From an uncultured Bacteroidales bacterium (lineage in GTDB: Bacteria; Bacteroidota; Bacteroidia; Bacteroidales; Paludibacteraceae), in the NCBI GenBank assembly GCA_949282265.1, contig CASDOZ010000002.1:62001-126000 (forward strand): a stretch of 64,000 bases of DNA, in the 5' to 3' direction. Under the pieces are notes generated by a model that was not told the DNA's origin, ran no database searches, and saw only the letters and a list, made by a program, of their open reading frames with translations. Both the position numbers and the translations under genes were made by a program. How positions within the stretch are numbered: the first letter of the stretch is position 1; every line of letters starts with the position of its first letter. Below are positions 61,935 to 64,000 of the stretch, piece by piece.

Positions 61935-62291
61935 ATTTTTCCGCGCCGCAAGCCGCGTTTTTCAGAACGACAAAAATAGACATAATTATTGGAAAATAAG
62001 GTAAGCCGACGAAAAATAGTTATCAGCAACCGTCCATATCTGCTGCCTACTTGCAACCAGACATAAAAACAAGGTTTCCTGCCAAACAACCATTTTTGGG
62101 GAACAACACATGCCTCTGATTCCAGAATATTCCCCTATTTTTCCCACACCCAGAATAAGGACTTAATCATTCATAAACAACGACATAGATAAAGACAAGA
62201 CAGTAAAACTATTTTTTTTAGTTATAAAACTACATATTTTAGTTGCTCGTGAAATATTTTTAGTTATCTTTGCAGCGAGATTGATTTTAAA
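61935..62291. promoter_or_regulatory. Divergent region between prfA operon and blaI
   Basis: 357 bp without a gene. Near the left end a minus-strand -7 element (TATTTTTG, complement of 61971-61978) serves the prfA group. About 62030-62200 shows nothing recognisable. The last 85 bp hold the blaI promoter and its repeated operator-like elements. Confidence 0.6.
62207..62272 (+). promoter_or_regulatory. blaI promoter with 21-bp-spaced BlaI-like operators
   Basis: Two AACTA-N7-TAGTT inverted repeats lie at 62207-62223 and 62228-62244. The second reads ACTACATATTTTAGT, sharing ACTACATAT with the classic BlaI/MecI operator. TTTTAGTT recurs at 62216, 62237 and 62258, exactly 21 bp apart. The promoter is GTTG (62242-62245), 19 bp, TATCTTTG (62265-62272), so the second site covers -33 and the third half-site touches -7. 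Confidence 0.65.
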
Positions 62292-62657
62292 ATGACAGTT
62301 ATGGAAAAACTGACCAAAAAAGAAGAAGAACTGATGCAGTTCTTTTGGGCAAAAGGCGCATTGTTTGTCCGCGAATTAGTAAACCTGTATCCCGAACCGA
62401 AACCGCATTTCAACACATTATCCACCATGGTGCGTACCTTGGAGTCAAAAGGCTACGTCGGACACAAAGCCTATGGAAGCACATACCAATATTACCCGCT
62501 TGTCAGCAAGGAAGATTTCAAGAAATCGACATTGAAGAGCGTCATCAGCAAGTATTTTGCAAATTCCTACATGCAAGCCGTTTCCGCCTTGGTCGAAGAG
62601 GAAAAAATATCCATTGAGGAACTAAAACAACTCATCTCGCAAATCGAAAAGAAATGA
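62292..62657 (+). CDS. BlaI/MecI/CopY-family transcriptional repressor
   Basis: A 121-residue winged-helix repressor: LTKKEEELMQFFWAKGALFV, HFNTLSTMVRTLESKGYVGH (recognition helix) and AYGSTYQYYPLVSKEDF are the family blocks, with a C-terminal dimerisation helix. Members are cleaved when a BlaR1-type sensor is activated. The sensor overlaps it by 4 nt here. Either ATG at 62292 or 62301 could start it. Autorepression through the upstream repeats is likely. The inducer is unknown; beta-lactam control is not shown. Confidence 0.93.
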   Translation: MTVMEKLTKKEEELMQFFWAKGALFVRELVNLYPEPKPHFNTLSTMVRTLESKGYVGHKAYGSTYQYYPLVSKEDFKKSTLKSVISKYFANSYMQAVSALVEEEKISIEELKQLISQIEKK

Positions 62658-63955
62658 ACGCCGAAACGTTTTTACTGTATAATCTGAAAGTCGCCGGTTG
62701 CCTGATTGTTTTCTACCTGCTTTTCAAAATCCTGGTCAGCCGGGAGACTTACCACAAGTTGAACCGTGCACTGTTGCTGTTGGGGACATTGTCGGCTTTT
62801 ATCCTGCCGGTATGCCGCATCACCATTTACACGGAGACGCCGGAAACAGCATTCATTACCATCGACGGCCTGACCGCAACACTTGCCGAACCGGACAGAC
62901 AATTCCCGTGGGCTGTATTATTCCTTGCGGTTTATTGCCTCGGTTGCGCGGCCACCGTCGGGATGCTGATTTATTCTCTGCTGCGCGTGCGAGCCATCTC
63001 CCACAAGGGACGGCAAATCACACTTCCAGACGGGGTCACACTCGTGCTGACAGCAGATTCGACCGCACCGTTCAGCAATATGAAAACCATTGTCATGTCC
63101 GAAGCGGACTATGCTGCAAACGGACAGGAGATATTGATACACGAATACGCGCATATTCGCGGGTATCATTCCGCAGATTTGCTGTTGTTCAACATGTTAA
63201 GCTGCCTGCAATGGTTCAACCCGGCCATCTGGCTGCTCAAAAACGAGTTGTGCGCCGTGCACGAATACGAGGCCGACGCCACCGTACTGAAACAAGGCAT
63301 CAATGCAAAACAATATCAACTCTTATTAATTGAAAAAGCTGTCGGCAAGAGGTGGTTTTCTGTCGCCAACAGCTTCAATCACAGCAAACTTAAAAACAGA
63401 ATCACTATGATGTTACGAAAAGAATCTTCAAAATGGGCACATGTCAAGGCACTTTACATTCTGCCCGTCATCTGTGCCGAACTGCTATTGTTCGCACAGA
63501 CCTCATGCACGTCCGAAACCGCGGACAAAGATAGCGAAAAAACACAAACGGAAGAAACGGTTGTTGCAGCCAATACAGAAACTGCTCCAGCAGAGGTCAT
63601 TGAAAATCAAGAATTTGTTGGAGCGGCATTTGAAATGGAGGAAATTTACACTGTTGTAGAGCAAATGCCTGAATTTCCGGGAGGACAAGACAAACTGTTC
63701 CAATATCTCAAGGAAAATATAAAATATCCTGACGATGCGGAAAAGGCCGGCCTTGAAGGACGTGTCATTTGCCAGTTTGTTGTGGACAAAGATGGCTCTA
63801 TTACAGACATTAATGTAATAAAAAGCATTAACGAAAGTCTGGACAAGGAAGCCGTCCGCGTTATCAAGGCCATGCCCAAATGGAAACCCGGCAAAATGAA
63901 AGGCGAGGCTGTACGCGTCAAATTCACCATCCCGATTTCGTTCAGGCTAAAATAA
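62654..63955 (+). CDS. BlaR1-type M56 metallopeptidase sensor fused to a TonB C-terminal domain
   Basis: 433 residues: four predicted membrane segments (about 10-28, 38-56, 87-110 and 265-282) and the zinc-protease motif H163-EYA-H167 with Glu/His region NELCAVHEYEADATVL. A Glu/Thr-rich periplasmic linker follows (about 290-340). The C-terminal 95 residues are a TonB_C domain (FPGGQDKLFQYLKENIKYPD, GRVICQFVVDKDGSI, WKPGKMKGEAVRVKFTIPI). The penicillin-binding sensor domain of classic BlaR1 is replaced by TonB_C. It overlaps blaI by 4 nt. The protease probably cleaves BlaI on a signal; the signal is unknown. Confidence 0.92.
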   Translation: MNAETFLLYNLKVAGCLIVFYLLFKILVSRETYHKLNRALLLLGTLSAFILPVCRITIYTETPETAFITIDGLTATLAEPDRQFPWAVLFLAVYCLGCAATVGMLIYSLLRVRAISHKGRQITLPDGVTLVLTADSTAPFSNMKTIVMSEADYAANGQEILIHEYAHIRGYHSADLLLFNMLSCLQWFNPAIWLLKNELCAVHEYEADATVLKQGINAKQYQLLLIEKAVGKRWFSVANSFNHSKLKNRITMMLRKESSKWAHVKALYILPVICAELLLFAQTSCTSETADKDSEKTQTEETVVAANTETAPAEVIENQEFVGAAFEMEEIYTVVEQMPEFPGGQDKLFQYLKENIKYPDDAEKAGLEGRVICQFVVDKDGSITDINVIKSINESLDKEAVRVIKAMPKWKPGKMKGEAVRVKFTIPISFRLK

Positions 63956-64000
63956 AATCCCATTGTTTTGTACTGATGCACCTATAAAATCCCTGCTCCA

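Noticed and set aside
62292-63955. Beta-lactam resistance operon
   Set aside because: Only the blaI/blaR1-type regulator pair is seen. There is no beta-lactamase, and the sensor domain is TonB_C.
1-64000. CRISPR array, rRNA operon, prophage or intact insertion sequence
   Set aside because: No regularly spaced direct repeats, no rRNA-like stretch, no transposase, integrase or phage structural genes were found on reading both strands.

Overview
The window is chromosomal DNA from a member of the Bacteroidota, most likely order Bacteroidales. The evidence is a SusC/SusD pair, the Bacteroidota promoter pattern (TTTG, about 19-20 bp, TAnnTTTG) in front of most transcription units, few Shine-Dalgarno sequences, and family-specific genes (DUF4835, DUF4270, the DUF2027-Smr protein, the two-subunit 2-oxoglutarate:ferredoxin oxidoreductase and a BlaR1-TonB fusion). 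I cannot name a genus. I see no rRNA genes, CRISPR array, prophage or intact insertion sequence. There is one tRNA gene (tRNA-Glu).

Layout. 1-3.8 kb: outer-membrane and secreted proteins, an S1/P1-type nuclease and trpS. 3.8-9 kb: an Lrp-type regulator divergent from a susC/susD pair. 9-12.1 kb: rarA, then a redox group (ferredoxin and a thioredoxin lipoprotein, divergent from oxyR). 12.1-17 kb: a Pif1-like helicase with HRDC and HTH domains, a small HTH protein and a DUF349 protein. 17-22.5 kb: lptF/G-ribBA-SDR and grpE-dnaJ. 22.7-28.5 kb: galK-galM, an AraC regulator divergent from a hydrolase-acyltransferase pair, and rubrerythrin under a PerR-like operator. 28.8-33.3 kb: dtd with a coupled small ORF, an EreA/ChaN-like orphan, queA and the DUF2027-Smr gene. 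33.5-41.2 kb: a half-length starch-synthase homologue with DUF4270, a TonB-dependent barrel protein, and a lipoprotein/OMP pair. 41.3-47.5 kb: apbE, bamD-rpoZ, then coaBC-DUF4835-recN. 47.5-53.9 kb: dacB-birA, pepD, tRNA-Glu-rpsT, recO and a phosphoesterase. 54-57.2 kb: korA-korB. 57.4-62 kb: a same-strand run in which a type II restriction-modification pair lies between prfA and pyrF. 62.2-64 kb: blaI-blaR1/tonB.

How the genes work together. Most of the window is housekeeping: translation (trpS, queA, dtd, prfA, rpsT, tRNA-Glu), replication repair (rarA, recN, recO), cell envelope (lptF/G, bamD, dacB), and cofactor or carbon metabolism (ribBA, coaBC, apbE, birA, kor, gal). Two oxidative-stress units stand out: trx-fdx/oxyR and rubrerythrin.

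I found no obviously new multi-gene system. The best leads are regulatory DNA and odd inserts: TTTTAGTT elements repeating every 21 bp in front of blaI, a PerR-like box at rubrerythrin, a tandem octamer before grpE-dnaJ, the restriction-modification insert, a small ORF coupled to dtd, and the EreA/ChaN-like orphan. All calls are by eye from the sequence. No database search was possible.
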